64,000 bases of DNA from CAWDPQ01 sp049642465. Its GTDB lineage: Bacteria > Acidobacteriota > Vicinamibacteria > Vicinamibacterales > 2-12-FULL-66-21. The notes below the pieces were generated by a model. It had not been told where the DNA came from. It was given only the letters and a program-made list of their open reading frames with translations, and did not search any database. Location: the NCBI GenBank assembly GCA_049642465.1, contig JBAROV010000224.1, forward strand, positions 80,517 to 144,516, in the 5' to 3' direction. Of this stretch, positions 42,895-51,640 are shown piece by piece (the stretch's first letter is position 1; each line of letters starts with the position of its first letter). The position numbers and the translations under genes are program-made.

Positions 42895-44469
42895 ATGCGG
42901 GTGCTCAACACGGCGCAGATGCGCGAAGCCGATCGCCGGACGATTCACGAGATCGGCATTCCATCCATCGTCTTGATGGAGAACGCCGGCCGGCAAGCAG
43001 TCGCCGCGATGGAGGCTGCATTCGACGATCTCACCACCAGTCACGTCGCGGTGCTCTGCGGACGAGGCAACAACGGCGGTGACGGATTCGTCGTGGCGCG
43101 TACGCTCATTCAGCGCGGCGTCGAGTCATCCGTGTTCCTCATCGGCAGCGTCAACGAAGTTCAAGGGGACGCCCGCACCAACATCGAAGTACTCGGCCGA
43201 ATCGGACTCACCGTCGTCGAGATCACGAATGCGCAGGAGTGGGAACTGCATTTCAGCGAGATCTCGGAATGCGACGTGATCGTGGACGCGATGCTGGGCA
43301 CTGGATTCCACGGTGAGCTGACCGGTCTCTTTCAGACCGTGGTGGCCGACGTCAATGCCCTCGGCGTTCCGGTTGTCGCGATCGATCTGCCCACCGGCGT
43401 GTCGGCGGATTCGGCTGAGCTCGAGGGGGAGGCCATTGAAGCGTCGATGACCGTGACACTCGCCGCACCGAAGATCCCTCTGGTGTTTCCGCCGGCCGAC
43501 ACGCATGCCGGGGATCTCGTGATCGCGGACATTGGCATCCCTTACCCCGTGATCGACGAGCTGGACGGGCCTTATCTCGAGCTGCTTACGCGCGAGCGAA
43601 TGCGCGAACTAGTACCGTCGCGGGCCGCTGACTCGCACAAGGGAGATTTCGGCCGCGTGTTGATCGTGGCCGGATCGGTAGGACGCACAGGGGCGGCGCA
43701 TCTGGCCGCGGTTGGCGCACTGAGATCGGGCGCAGGGCTGGTCACCGTTGCGACTCCTCGATCGTGTCTCGGGATTCTCGCGGCGATGGCACCGGAGTAC
43801 ATGACCGAAGCGCTCGACGAAACGCCATCCGGCGCCCTGCACTTTGCCGCGCTCGATCGCTTGTTCGAGCTCGACGCCGATGTCATTGCGGTGGGCCCCG
43901 GCATCGGTCGCGATCCGGGGACCGTTGCCTTCGTGCACGGGCTGCTCGAGCGAGCCGGTGTTCCCGTGGTGATCGATGCCGATGGCCTGAACGCCTTCGC
44001 CGGAGATCCCGATCGACTGATGGGCCGCGACGGCGTGGACGTGATCGTGACGCCGCATCCGGGGGAGATGAGTCGGCTGCTCGGTGTGGCCATCGAATCC
44101 GTCCAACATGATCGCCTGGGTCATGCGCGCCGCTTTGCTGCGGACCACAAAGCTCACGTCGTCCTGAAAGGGCACCGAACGATTGTGGCGAGCCCGGACG
44201 GACGCGCGTTCGTCAACCTGACGGGTAATCCGGGTATGGCGACGGGCGGCACGGGAGATTTGCTGACGGGGATGATCGCGGCGTGGGTCGCGCAATTGCT
44301 CGACGCCGAAGCCGCCTGTAAGCTGGCCGTCTACCTTCACGGATCGGCGGGGGACCTGGCAGCCGGCGAGGAGAGTGACGTCGCGCTCATTGCCAGCGAC
44401 ATCGGATCGCACCTCGGGTCCGCGCTGCAAGAGCTCCTCGGACGGCGGTACCCGAAGAGCGAATCGTGA
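42895..44469 (+). CDS. nnr: Bifunctional NAD(P)H-hydrate epimerase / ADP-dependent dehydratase
   Basis: The 524-residue protein starts at the ATG at 42895 (MRVLNTAQMREADR). The N-terminal YjeF_N domain (LMENAGRQAV, GRGNNGGDGF) is the hydrate epimerase. The C-terminal ribokinase-like domain has the ATP-site GMATGGTGDLLTGMIAAW and VVLKGHRTIVASPDG, which mark the dehydratase. Together they repair hydrated NADH and NADPH. It overlaps tsaE by 4 bp (GTGA). Confidence 0.95.
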   Translation: MRVLNTAQMREADRRTIHEIGIPSIVLMENAGRQAVAAMEAAFDDLTTSHVAVLCGRGNNGGDGFVVARTLIQRGVESSVFLIGSVNEVQGDARTNIEVLGRIGLTVVEITNAQEWELHFSEISECDVIVDAMLGTGFHGELTGLFQTVVADVNALGVPVVAIDLPTGVSADSAELEGEAIEASMTVTLAAPKIPLVFPPADTHAGDLVIADIGIPYPVIDELDGPYLELLTRERMRELVPSRAADSHKGDFGRVLIVAGSVGRTGAAHLAAVGALRSGAGLVTVATPRSCLGILAAMAPEYMTEALDETPSGALHFAALDRLFELDADVIAVGPGIGRDPGTVAFVHGLLERAGVPVVIDADGLNAFAGDPDRLMGRDGVDVIVTPHPGEMSRLLGVAIESVQHDRLGHARRFAADHKAHVVLKGHRTIVASPDGRAFVNLTGNPGMATGGTGDLLTGMIAAWVAQLLDAEAACKLAVYLHGSAGDLAAGEESDVALIASDIGSHLGSALQELLGRRYPKSES

Positions 44470-44894
44470 GCGCCTCGGTGACGACCAGCGAAGAGGAAAC
44501 CACGGAACTTGCGGCGTCGCTCGGGGCGGAACTCCAGCCTGGTGATGTTGTTCTGTTGTACGGGGAACTTGGCGCGGGGAAAACCGCGTTCGTTCGAGGG
44601 CTCGCCCGTGGCGTCGGCGCGCCGGCCGAGGAAGTCTCAAGCCCGACGTTCACACTGGTGCAGGAATACCCGGGGGCACGTGCCACTCTCTATCACGTCG
44701 ACCTGTACAGGCTCGAACCGAACGAAGTTCAGGATCTCGGTCTGGAAGAACTGGTGTCGGGTGACGGCATTGTGGCCATCGAATGGGCCGAACGCTGGGA
44801 GGGCCGGCCAGACGATGTGGTTCAGGTGTGGATTGAAGATGCGGGAGAAGACAGGCGGTCGATCAGAGTGAAGCGACCGGGCTCTGGTCTCTAG
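44466..44894 (+). CDS. tsaE: tRNA threonylcarbamoyladenosine biosynthesis protein TsaE
   Basis: The 142-residue P-loop ATPase has Walker A GELGAGKT, SSPTFTLV and the family segment YHVDLYRLE. It powers the TsaBDE complex that makes t6A37 in tRNAs reading ANN codons. GTG start is coupled to the nnr stop. Its last two codons and stop are formed by the start of a heptamer repeat tract. Confidence 0.93.
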   Translation: MSASVTTSEEETTELAASLGAELQPGDVVLLYGELGAGKTAFVRGLARGVGAPAEEVSSPTFTLVQEYPGARATLYHVDLYRLEPNEVQDLGLEELVSGDGIVAIEWAERWEGRPDDVVQVWIEDAGEDRRSIRVKRPGSGL

Positions 44895-44950
44895 TCTCTG
44901 GTCTCTGGTCTCTGGTCTCTAGACCAAAGACCAAAGACCAAAGACCAAAG
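44884..44950. repeat. Heptamer repeats (TCTCTGG then AAAGACC) in inverted arrangement
   Basis: A run of TCTCTGG/TCTCTAG units is followed by a run of AGACCAA units; GGTCT on the left pairs with AGACC on the right, giving a long imperfect hairpin. It fills the gap between tsaE and the convergent guaB gene and includes the tsaE stop. It may act as a bidirectional terminator. Confidence 0.75.
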
Positions 44951-44951
44951 C

Positions 44952-46478
44952 CTACTCAACTCGATAGTTCGGGGCCTCTTTCGTGATGATTACGTCGTGG
45001 ACGTGGCCTTCCCGATGGCCGGCTGGGGTGACGCGAATCATCTTGGCGTCGCGTTGGAGAGTGGGAATGTCGGAAGAACCGCAGTACCCCATGCCGGCGC
45101 GCAGGCCGCCGACGAGTTGGTGGATCATCGCGGCGACGCTGCCCTTGTGGGCGACGCGCCCTTCGATCCCTTCCGGCACGAGCTTTTCGCCAGCCTCCGG
45201 ATTCGCGTCCAGATCGAACTCGTCCTGGAAGTAACGGTCACGGCTGCCTCGGCGCATTGCCCCGAGCGATCCCATGCCGCGGTACTCCTTGAAGCTTCGG
45301 CCCTGATAGAGGATGAGTTCGCCGGGGCTTTCGTCGGTCCCGGCGAAAAGGCTGCCGATCATCACGGAGCTGGCGCCCACGGCGACGGCTTTGGTGAGGT
45401 CTCCTGAATAGCGAATCCCGCCGTCGGCGATGATTGGCACTTTGTGGCGGGCCGCCGCGCGCGCGCACTCCGCGATCGCCGTGATCATCGGCACGCCGAT
45501 GCCCGCGACCACCCGCGTCGTGCAGATCGATCCCGCGCCGATCCCGACCTTGACGGCATCCACGCCAAGATCGATGAGGGCCTCCGTGGCCTCCGCGGTC
45601 GCGACGTTTCCGGCGACGAGATCCAGACTCGCAAACTGCCGCCGAACCCGCTTCACCATGTCGAGCACGCCCTGCGAGTGGCCGTGCGCGGTGTCGATGA
45701 CGAGGACGTCGACATTCGCAGCCGCCAAAGCTTCAGCTCGCTGAATCGCATCGCGCCCGACGCCGATGGCGGCGCCCACGCGCAAGCGTCCGAGCGCGTC
45801 CTTGCACGCGTTCGGATACTTGATCATCTTCTGGATGTCCTTGACGGTGATGAGCCCCTTCAGCATGTAGCGGTCGTCCACCACCAGGAGCTTTTCGACC
45901 TTGTGGCGATGCAGGAACTCCCGCGCCTGTTCGAGCGTGGTTCCTACGGGAACCGTGAACAGCGGATCGCGGGTCATGATTTCGGAGATGGGGCGGTCGA
46001 GGTTGGTCTCGAACCGCAGGTCCCGGTTGGTCAGGATACCCGCGAGTCGCCCTTCCTTTCGGCCGTCCTCGGTGATGGGGACGCCCGAAATCCGGTATTT
46101 CTTCATCAACTCGAGCGCTTCGTAAATCCGGTTTTGCGGCGAGAGCGTGATGGGGTTCACGATCATGCCGCTCTCCGAGCGCTTCACTCGGTCGACTTCG
46201 GAGGCTTGCTCTTCAATCGTCAGGTTCTTGTGGATGACCCCGACGCCCCCTTGCTGCGCCATCGCGATGGCGAGCCGGGACTCGGTCACCGTGTCCATCG
46301 CCGCGCTCAGCAGCGGCACGTTGACGCGGATGTTTCGCGTGATCCACGACGAGACGTCCACAGCGCTGGGCAGCACACTCGAATGCCGCGGCACCAGCAG
46401 CACATCGTCAAACGTCAGCGCCGTGGTGAGGCCGATGGAAATCTGGTCGGTATTCAGAACATCAGTTCGCGTTTCCAT
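44952..46478 (-). CDS. guaB: Inosine-5'-monophosphate dehydrogenase
   Basis: The 508-residue enzyme oxidises IMP to XMP with NAD. It has the catalytic Cys loop GIGAGSICTTRVVAG, GVDAVKVGIG, the flap region and a tandem CBS pair (residues about 95-220, e.g. SEIMTRDPLFTVPVGTTLEQA). The C-terminal GYCGSSDIPTL segment is intact. It is separated by a 49-bp spacer with octamer repeats from secA upstream on the same strand. Confidence 0.96.
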   Translation of the reverse strand: METRTDVLNTDQISIGLTTALTFDDVLLVPRHSSVLPSAVDVSSWITRNIRVNVPLLSAAMDTVTESRLAIAMAQQGGVGVIHKNLTIEEQASEVDRVKRSESGMIVNPITLSPQNRIYEALELMKKYRISGVPITEDGRKEGRLAGILTNRDLRFETNLDRPISEIMTRDPLFTVPVGTTLEQAREFLHRHKVEKLLVVDDRYMLKGLITVKDIQKMIKYPNACKDALGRLRVGAAIGVGRDAIQRAEALAAANVDVLVIDTAHGHSQGVLDMVKRVRRQFASLDLVAGNVATAEATEALIDLGVDAVKVGIGAGSICTTRVVAGIGVPMITAIAECARAAARHKVPIIADGGIRYSGDLTKAVAVGASSVMIGSLFAGTDESPGELILYQGRSFKEYRGMGSLGAMRRGSRDRYFQDEFDLDANPEAGEKLVPEGIEGRVAHKGSVAAMIHQLVGGLRAGMGYCGSSDIPTLQRDAKMIRVTPAGHREGHVHDVIITKEAPNYRVE

Positions 46479-46490
46479 TCATGCCTCACC

Positions 46491-46525
46491 GTGCACCCTG
46501 GCACCTTGGCACCTTGGCACCTTTT
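46491..46525. repeat. Octamer repeat (CACCTTGG) between secA and guaB
   Basis: Three to four tandem units of CACCTTGG fill the spacer between secA and guaB, which are on the same strand. Confidence 0.6.
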
Positions 46526-46527
46526 CG

Positions 46528-49440
46528 TTACGCCCCATGGCACTTTTTGTACTTCTTTCCCGACCCGCACGGACACGGGTCATTTCGCCCGACCTTCGGC
46601 TCCTCGCGCTTCACCTGCTTTACGACATCATCGCCGCCCGTGCGAGCGGGCCGCGGTGGTTCAGCGACTGCGCTGGCGGAGCCGCCGCGTATAGCTCCGA
46701 ACGGTGACGGCGCAGGTGAGTGGGCGCTCATCGTGAGCTGCGGAGGCCGGCGAGGAGTGGGCTGCCGGACCGGCGCCTGACCGGAGTCGTCACCAACCAT
46801 GGGAGTGAGACGCCAGAGGTAGCGCACCATTTCCTCCTCGATGCGGTCCTTCATCGCGGAGAAGAGCGCGAAACTCTCCTTTTTGTATTCGACCAGCGGA
46901 TCCTTCTGGCCGTAGCCCCGAAGTCCGATCCCTTCCTTCAGGTGATCCAGGCTGTAGAGGTGGTCCTTCCACTGGGAATCGACGATCTGCAGCATGATGT
47001 CGCGTTCCACACGCCGCAGAATCTCCGTGGGGATCAGCGCTTCCTTGCTCTCGTATTTGCGGAGGATGGGAGTCCAGTACGCGTCGCTGATGTCTTCGGC
47101 GCTGAGCGCCTCGACGTCGATGGCGTTCAGCTCGGCCGCATCGACGCCAAAGATTTCGACAACGGCCTGCTTCATCGCGTCGAGGTCGCGGTCCTCGATG
47201 TCCACGTCCGCGCCGGCGTAGTTCTCGACGGTGCTGTCGAGCAACTCCTCGGCCAGGGTCATCAGGTAACCGCGCGTATCGACGGATTCGTCTTCGGTGA
47301 TGTGAATCTGCCCCTCGAGCAGCTCCCGTCGCAGCGCATAAACGCTCTCGCGCTGCTTGTTCATGACGTCGTCGTACTCGAGGCGGTGTTTGCGGACGGA
47401 GAAGTTCTGCGCTTCGACCTGCTTCTGCGCGCGAGCGATGGCGTTGGTGACCATCTTGTGCTCGATGGGGACGCCTTCCTCCATCCCCAGGCGCTGCATC
47501 AGGCCCGCGATGCGATCCGAGCCAAAAATGCGCATCAGATCGTCTTCGAGCGAGAGATAGAAACGGGATGACCCAGGGTCACCCTGACGTCCGGCACGGC
47601 CGCGCAGCTGGTTGTCGATGCGCCGCGCTTCGTGACGCTCGGTGCCGATGATGTGCAATCCGCCGACGTTCACCACCTCGTCGTGTTCGGCGTCGGTTTG
47701 CTTCTTGAATGCCTGGAAGATCCGTTCGTACCCCTGCCGCGGCACCCGGTAAAAGTGATCCAGGTGATAGAAGTAGACGAAGTCCTCATCGTCTACGAAC
47801 TTCTCCTGGCCCTTGGGCAGCTTGTCAGCAATTTCGTCGGCAAGAGTCTGCTGGCGTGCCATGAACTCGGGGTTTCCGCCCAGCAGGATGTCGGTGCCGC
47901 GGCCGGCCATGTTCGTGGCGATGGTGACGGCACCTTTTCGCCCGGCCTGCGCGACGATCTCGGCTTCCTGCGCGTGATACTTGGCGTTCAGGACGACGTG
48001 GCGGATGCCGCGCAGCTTTAACAGCTTCGAGAGCCGCTCGGATTTCTCGATCGACACGGTGCCGACGAGAATGGGACGCCCCTGCTGCTGCTTCTCGATG
48101 ATGTCCGCGACGATGGCTTCGTACTTTTCTTTTTCGGTGCGGTAGACCGAATCCGGCTCCTCGATGCGCCGCAGCGGGCGGTTCGTCGGAGCCACCATGA
48201 CGTCGAGCTTGTAGATCTTCGCGAATTCTTCCGCTTCTGTGTCGGCGGTACCGGTCATTCCCGACAACTTGCCGTACTTGCGGAAGTAGTTCTGGAACGT
48301 CACCGTGGCGAGCGTCTGATTCTCGCGCTCGATCTTGACCTTTTCCTTGGCCTCGACCGCCTGATGCAGGCCGTCGCTCCATCGGCGCCCGGGCATCAGA
48401 CGGCCCGTGAATTCGTCGACGATGACGACCTGGCCGTCCTTGATCATGTAGTCGACGTCGAGCCGGAAGAGCGTGTGCGCCCGGAGCGCCTGATTGATGT
48501 GATGGAGCAGGGGCATGTTGACGGGATCGTAGAGGCCGCCAGGCTGGAGACGATGTGCGAGCATTCGCTCGGACTTGGCCATGCCGGTTTCCGTCAACGT
48601 GACCGTCTTGTGCTTTTCGTCGACGAGGTAGTCGCCGGTCTTTTCGAGCTCTTCACGATCCTCGGCCTTGACGTTGCCCTGTGTGACGGCGCCGGGTGAG
48701 AGCTTTGGAATGATGCGATCGACTTCGTAGTACAGGTCCGTGGATTCCTCGGCCGGACCTGAAATGATGAGCGGCGTACGCGCTTCGTCTATGAGAATGC
48801 TGTCCACCTCGTCGACGATGGCGAAGTGGTGTCCTCGCTGTACGTAATTGGCGAGGTCGAACTTCATGTTGTCGCGGAGATAGTCGAAACCAAACTCGTT
48901 GTTCGTGCCGTAGGTGATGTCGCAGTTGTACGCGACCTGGCGTTCCTGATCGTTGAGATCGTGCTGGATGACACCCACGGTCATCCCCAGGAAGCGATAG
49001 ATCCGGCCCATCCATTCAGAGTCGCGTCGCGCCAGGTAATCGTTGACCGTTACGACGTGAACGCCTTTCCCCTCGAGCGCATTGAGATAGGCAGGGAGCG
49101 TTGCGACGAGCGTCTTGCCTTCGCCGGTCTTCATCTCCGCGATCTTTCCGCGGTGCAAGACGATGCCGCCGATCAACTGGACGTCGAAGTGCCGCATGTT
49201 GAGCGTGCGGCGCCCGGCTTCGCGGACGACAGCAAAGGCTTCGGGCAGCAGGTCCTCGAGCGTTTCGCCGGCGGCTCTCCGGGATCGAAACTCAGCCGTC
49301 TTGGCCCGGAGCTGCTCGTCAGAGAGCCGCTGAGTGTCGGGTTCTTTCGAGTTGATTTCGGCGACGAAAGGCCGCATCCGCTTCAGCTCGCGATCGTTCG
49401 CGGTGCCGATGACCTTCGCCAGCAGTGTATCGACCAGCAT
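46528..49440 (-). CDS. secA: Protein translocase ATPase SecA
   Basis: The 970-residue motor drives Sec-dependent secretion. It has Walker A MKTGEGKT, Walker B region VDEVDSILIDEARTPLIISG, the second nucleotide domain (TNMAGRGTDILLGGNPE), and helical scaffold segments. The C-terminus is the zinc-binding tail CPCGSGKKYKKCHGA, which binds SecB and lipids. A Pro/Ala-rich linker precedes the tail. A REP-like palindrome lies just upstream of the gene. Confidence 0.97.
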   Translation of the reverse strand: MLVDTLLAKVIGTANDRELKRMRPFVAEINSKEPDTQRLSDEQLRAKTAEFRSRRAAGETLEDLLPEAFAVVREAGRRTLNMRHFDVQLIGGIVLHRGKIAEMKTGEGKTLVATLPAYLNALEGKGVHVVTVNDYLARRDSEWMGRIYRFLGMTVGVIQHDLNDQERQVAYNCDITYGTNNEFGFDYLRDNMKFDLANYVQRGHHFAIVDEVDSILIDEARTPLIISGPAEESTDLYYEVDRIIPKLSPGAVTQGNVKAEDREELEKTGDYLVDEKHKTVTLTETGMAKSERMLAHRLQPGGLYDPVNMPLLHHINQALRAHTLFRLDVDYMIKDGQVVIVDEFTGRLMPGRRWSDGLHQAVEAKEKVKIERENQTLATVTFQNYFRKYGKLSGMTGTADTEAEEFAKIYKLDVMVAPTNRPLRRIEEPDSVYRTEKEKYEAIVADIIEKQQQGRPILVGTVSIEKSERLSKLLKLRGIRHVVLNAKYHAQEAEIVAQAGRKGAVTIATNMAGRGTDILLGGNPEFMARQQTLADEIADKLPKGQEKFVDDEDFVYFYHLDHFYRVPRQGYERIFQAFKKQTDAEHDEVVNVGGLHIIGTERHEARRIDNQLRGRAGRQGDPGSSRFYLSLEDDLMRIFGSDRIAGLMQRLGMEEGVPIEHKMVTNAIARAQKQVEAQNFSVRKHRLEYDDVMNKQRESVYALRRELLEGQIHITEDESVDTRGYLMTLAEELLDSTVENYAGADVDIEDRDLDAMKQAVVEIFGVDAAELNAIDVEALSAEDISDAYWTPILRKYESKEALIPTEILRRVERDIMLQIVDSQWKDHLYSLDHLKEGIGLRGYGQKDPLVEYKKESFALFSAMKDRIEEEMVRYLWRLTPMVGDDSGQAPVRQPTPRRPPQLTMSAHSPAPSPFGAIRGGSASAVAEPPRPARTGGDDVVKQVKREEPKVGRNDPCPCGSGKKYKKCHGA

Positions 49441-49466
49441 TAGAAGGGATGTGCAGCCTGCCTCGC

Positions 49467-49512
49467 CGTCCTTCGACGTTGCTCAGGACGGCCCTGAGCT
49501 TGTCGAAGGGCC
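49467..49512. repeat. REP-like palindrome upstream of secA
   Basis: GTCCTTCGACGTTGCTCAGG followed by ACGGCCCTGAGCTTGTCGAA: the outer CCTTCGAC/GTCGAAGG arms and the inner CTCAGG/CCTGAG arms can pair. A close relative is at 60022-60066. Confidence 0.7.
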
Positions 49513-49729
49513 GCAGCCCGAACGGGCGGAGGCGGGTAGTCTCGACGATTGTACGAGATGCAGTCAGGCGAGGCAAGGCAGGCGGGCGGGCACAACCACA
49601 TGGCAGGCCTGGTCCGCGGGCGAGCCCGGCATCGCAGCCCTCCCTGGAATATGGACGGGCCTTTGCACTGTGGCGGCTGCGGTCTCAAAAACTGGGCTGA
49701 GTACGAAACAGACGAACCAGAGTTGGGCA

Positions 49730-49939
49730 ATGGGTGAGGAAATGAGGGCATTAGTGGTGTTGGTGCTGGCCTTAGCGTGTGCCGCGATGGTGGCGGCGGC
49801 GGTGGCCTTCGGAGATTCGGTCATTACCGCCGGAGCCGCAATCGCGTCCCAGGCAACGCCGAGTGAACCGGCGGCGATGCTGCTGTCCGGGAGTGCGCTT
49901 TTGGGTCTCGCGGGCGCGGTCAAGCGGTTGATGCTGTAA
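49730..49939 (+). CDS. Very short PEP-CTERM-like protein
   Basis: The 69-residue product (ATG 49730; ATG 49742 also possible) has an N-terminal signal-like segment (RALVVLVLALACAAMVAAAVAFG) and a C-terminal exosortase-sorting-like tail: SEPAAMLLSGSALLGLAGAVKRLML. The Pro-containing motif, hydrophobic helix and basic end are in the right order, although the final basic cluster is weak (KRL rather than RRRR). Only about 20 residues lie between the two hydrophobic parts. It lies 130 bp upstream of a canonical PEP-CTERM gene and 0.8 kb from an exosortase gene. It could be a minimal substrate or a decoy. Confidence 0.5.
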   Translation: MGEEMRALVVLVLALACAAMVAAAVAFGDSVITAGAAIASQATPSEPAAMLLSGSALLGLAGAVKRLML

Positions 49940-50068
49940 GGGGTTATCCGAGGTTACGGAGCGAATCGGGCCGGACAAAGGGCCGACCGGAACATCGGAG
50001 CGGCCGGGAAAATGTTCGAGAGGGATTCAACTAAAGCACCCTGCGAGGTCGGAAGGAGGCAAGTATCT

Positions 50069-50755
50069 ATGCGACGTGCGTGCATGGCGCTCGCGCTGAT
50101 GGCGGTCATGCCGCTAGCGGCTCGGGCGGAGCCCATCAGTGTGAGCCTGACGTCATCTGCGAATGCCACCTACATTGGAACGGCCAATGAAGGCCAGCTC
50201 GTGGTTGACATCGGGGACCTTGCGCTGACAGGAGCCAACACGAGCGCCATCTTTTACTTTGATGGCCTCACGCGCAAGGTCGACTATACGGTCGTTCTGG
50301 ACGTGACGAATACGTCGGGCCTCGACAACCTCCGGCTCGAGGTGCTGGATCCGCTCGACGAGGACGACCCCTGGGATCCGACGCCGCAGCCGGCTTACAT
50401 GCCGGACGGGTATTCGTCATCGAACATGTTCGACGGCTTCAGCTTCGCGCAGGACTCCGGTCTGGCGCGCAGTGCGACGTTTGCCGGAGGCAGCGCGACC
50501 GCAGTGGCCGACGAGACGACCCATCGGGGAGACATCCTGATGTTCAGCGGTTTGAGCGGCGCGGAGGAGGCCCGGGTGACGTTCGGGCTGCGCGATCGCA
50601 TCGGCCAGCGAGGATTCCTGGTGCGCCTCAGCACAGGCAATGGTGGCTTGGATGCAGCCCACAGCCCAGAACCGGCGTCGATGCTGCTGCTTGGGACGGG
50701 GCTCGCCGGGATCGCCGGCGCATATCGCCGCCGCAAGCACGCGCGCCGCGCGTGA
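50069..50755 (+). CDS. PEP-CTERM sorting-domain protein
   Basis: The 228-residue product starts at the ATG at 50069 behind GGAGG and has a signal peptide (VMPLAARAEP). The central part is a beta-rich domain of unknown type. The tail SPEPASMLLLGTGLAGIAGAYRRRKHARRA is a classical PEP-CTERM signal: Pro-Glu-Pro, hydrophobic helix and basic cluster. It is the likely substrate of the adjacent exosortase. Its stop codon lies in a 3x8-nt tandem repeat that also holds the exosortase start. Confidence 0.87.
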   Translation: MRRACMALALMAVMPLAARAEPISVSLTSSANATYIGTANEGQLVVDIGDLALTGANTSAIFYFDGLTRKVDYTVVLDVTNTSGLDNLRLEVLDPLDEDDPWDPTPQPAYMPDGYSSSNMFDGFSFAQDSGLARSATFAGGSATAVADETTHRGDILMFSGLSGAEEARVTFGLRDRIGQRGFLVRLSTGNGGLDAAHSPEPASMLLLGTGLAGIAGAYRRRKHARRA

Positions 50756-50771
50756 GCGCGTGAGCGCGTGA
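50748..50771. repeat. Three tandem GCGCGTGA units spanning a stop and the next start
   Basis: Three perfect 8-nt units at 50748-50771 contain the stop TGA of the PEP-CTERM gene (first unit) and the GTG start of the exosortase gene (third unit). Confidence 0.75.
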
Positions 50772-51640
50772 GATCGATGGGCGGTCGGAGCGTTGCCGCA
50801 ATCGCGGCTGTGGCGGTTTCCATCGCGGCGCTCTATGCCGAGACGCTGACGTCGCTCGCCCGCCAATGGGCGCGCGACGATGATTTTTCCCACGGGTTCT
50901 TCGTCATTCCACTGGCGGCGTACTTCATATGGGAGCGTCGGGCCGCGTTCCGGAAGGCGACGGCGAAGCCTTCGTATGCCGGTCTTGCGCTCACGGCAGC
51001 GAGCCTGCTCGTGTTCATTGCCGGCCGTTTTGGCGCCGAACTCTACCTGACGCGCGTGTCCCTCATCGGCGTCCTCGCCGGGTCGGTGCTCTTCCTCGGC
51101 GGGTGGAAGCGGCTTCGGATCGTCGTATTCCCACTGGCGTTTCTCCTGTTGATGATTCCGCTGCCGTCGATCATCTTCAACCAAATCACCTTTCCGCTGC
51201 AGGGGATTGCCTCGCGCACCGGCGAGGTAGTGATCGCCGCGGCGGGCGTGCCGGTCCTCCGCGAGGGCAACATTCTTCATGTCCCTGGGCGCGCCCTCGA
51301 GGTCGCTGAAGCGTGCTCGGGGATTCGATCGCTCATGTCGCTGCTGATGCTTGCGATCGTGTTGGGCTACTTCACCGAACGGCGCACTGGAGCCCGTGTC
51401 GCGATTGCGCTGGCGGCCGTACCGATCGCCATCATCGCGAACGCTGCGCGGGTCGCAGGCACCGGCCTGGCGGCGTACTGGGTAAGTCCCGCGGCGGCTG
51501 AAGGGTTCTTCCATTCATTCTCAGGATGGATGGTGTTTGTCGTGTCGCTGGGAGGGCTGTTGGCGCTGCAACGGCTGCTCGAAATGGCGCGCGTGCGACG
51601 GGAGCGGTGGATGGAGGCACGATGGTCGCCCGCGCGCTGA
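50768..51640 (+). CDS. xrt: Exosortase (PEP-CTERM transpeptidase-like)
   Basis: The 290-residue integral membrane protein has about eight transmembrane segments and the exosortase catalytic triad: Cys183 in EACSGIRS, Arg228 in NAARV and His249 in FFHSFSG. DDDFSHGFF near residue 40 is another family signature. It is expected to cleave PEP-CTERM tails at the outer face of the inner membrane and transfer proteins to a surface glycan. The start may be GTG 50768 or ATG 50777. It overlaps epsI by 19 bp and sits next to two candidate substrates. I do not assign an Xrt subclass. Confidence 0.9.
   Translation: MRSMGGRSVAAIAAVAVSIAALYAETLTSLARQWARDDDFSHGFFVIPLAAYFIWERRAAFRKATAKPSYAGLALTAASLLVFIAGRFGAELYLTRVSLIGVLAGSVLFLGGWKRLRIVVFPLAFLLLMIPLPSIIFNQITFPLQGIASRTGEVVIAAAGVPVLREGNILHVPGRALEVAEACSGIRSLMSLLMLAIVLGYFTERRTGARVAIALAAVPIAIIANAARVAGTGLAAYWVSPAAAEGFFHSFSGWMVFVVSLGGLLALQRLLEMARVRRERWMEARWSPAR

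Noticed and set aside
44884..44950. Possible CRISPR-like array
   Set aside because: Units are 7 nt with no spacers; no cas genes in the window.
45444..46694. 416-residue plus-strand frame opposite guaB
   Set aside because: Antisense to a well-supported IMP dehydrogenase; no motif.
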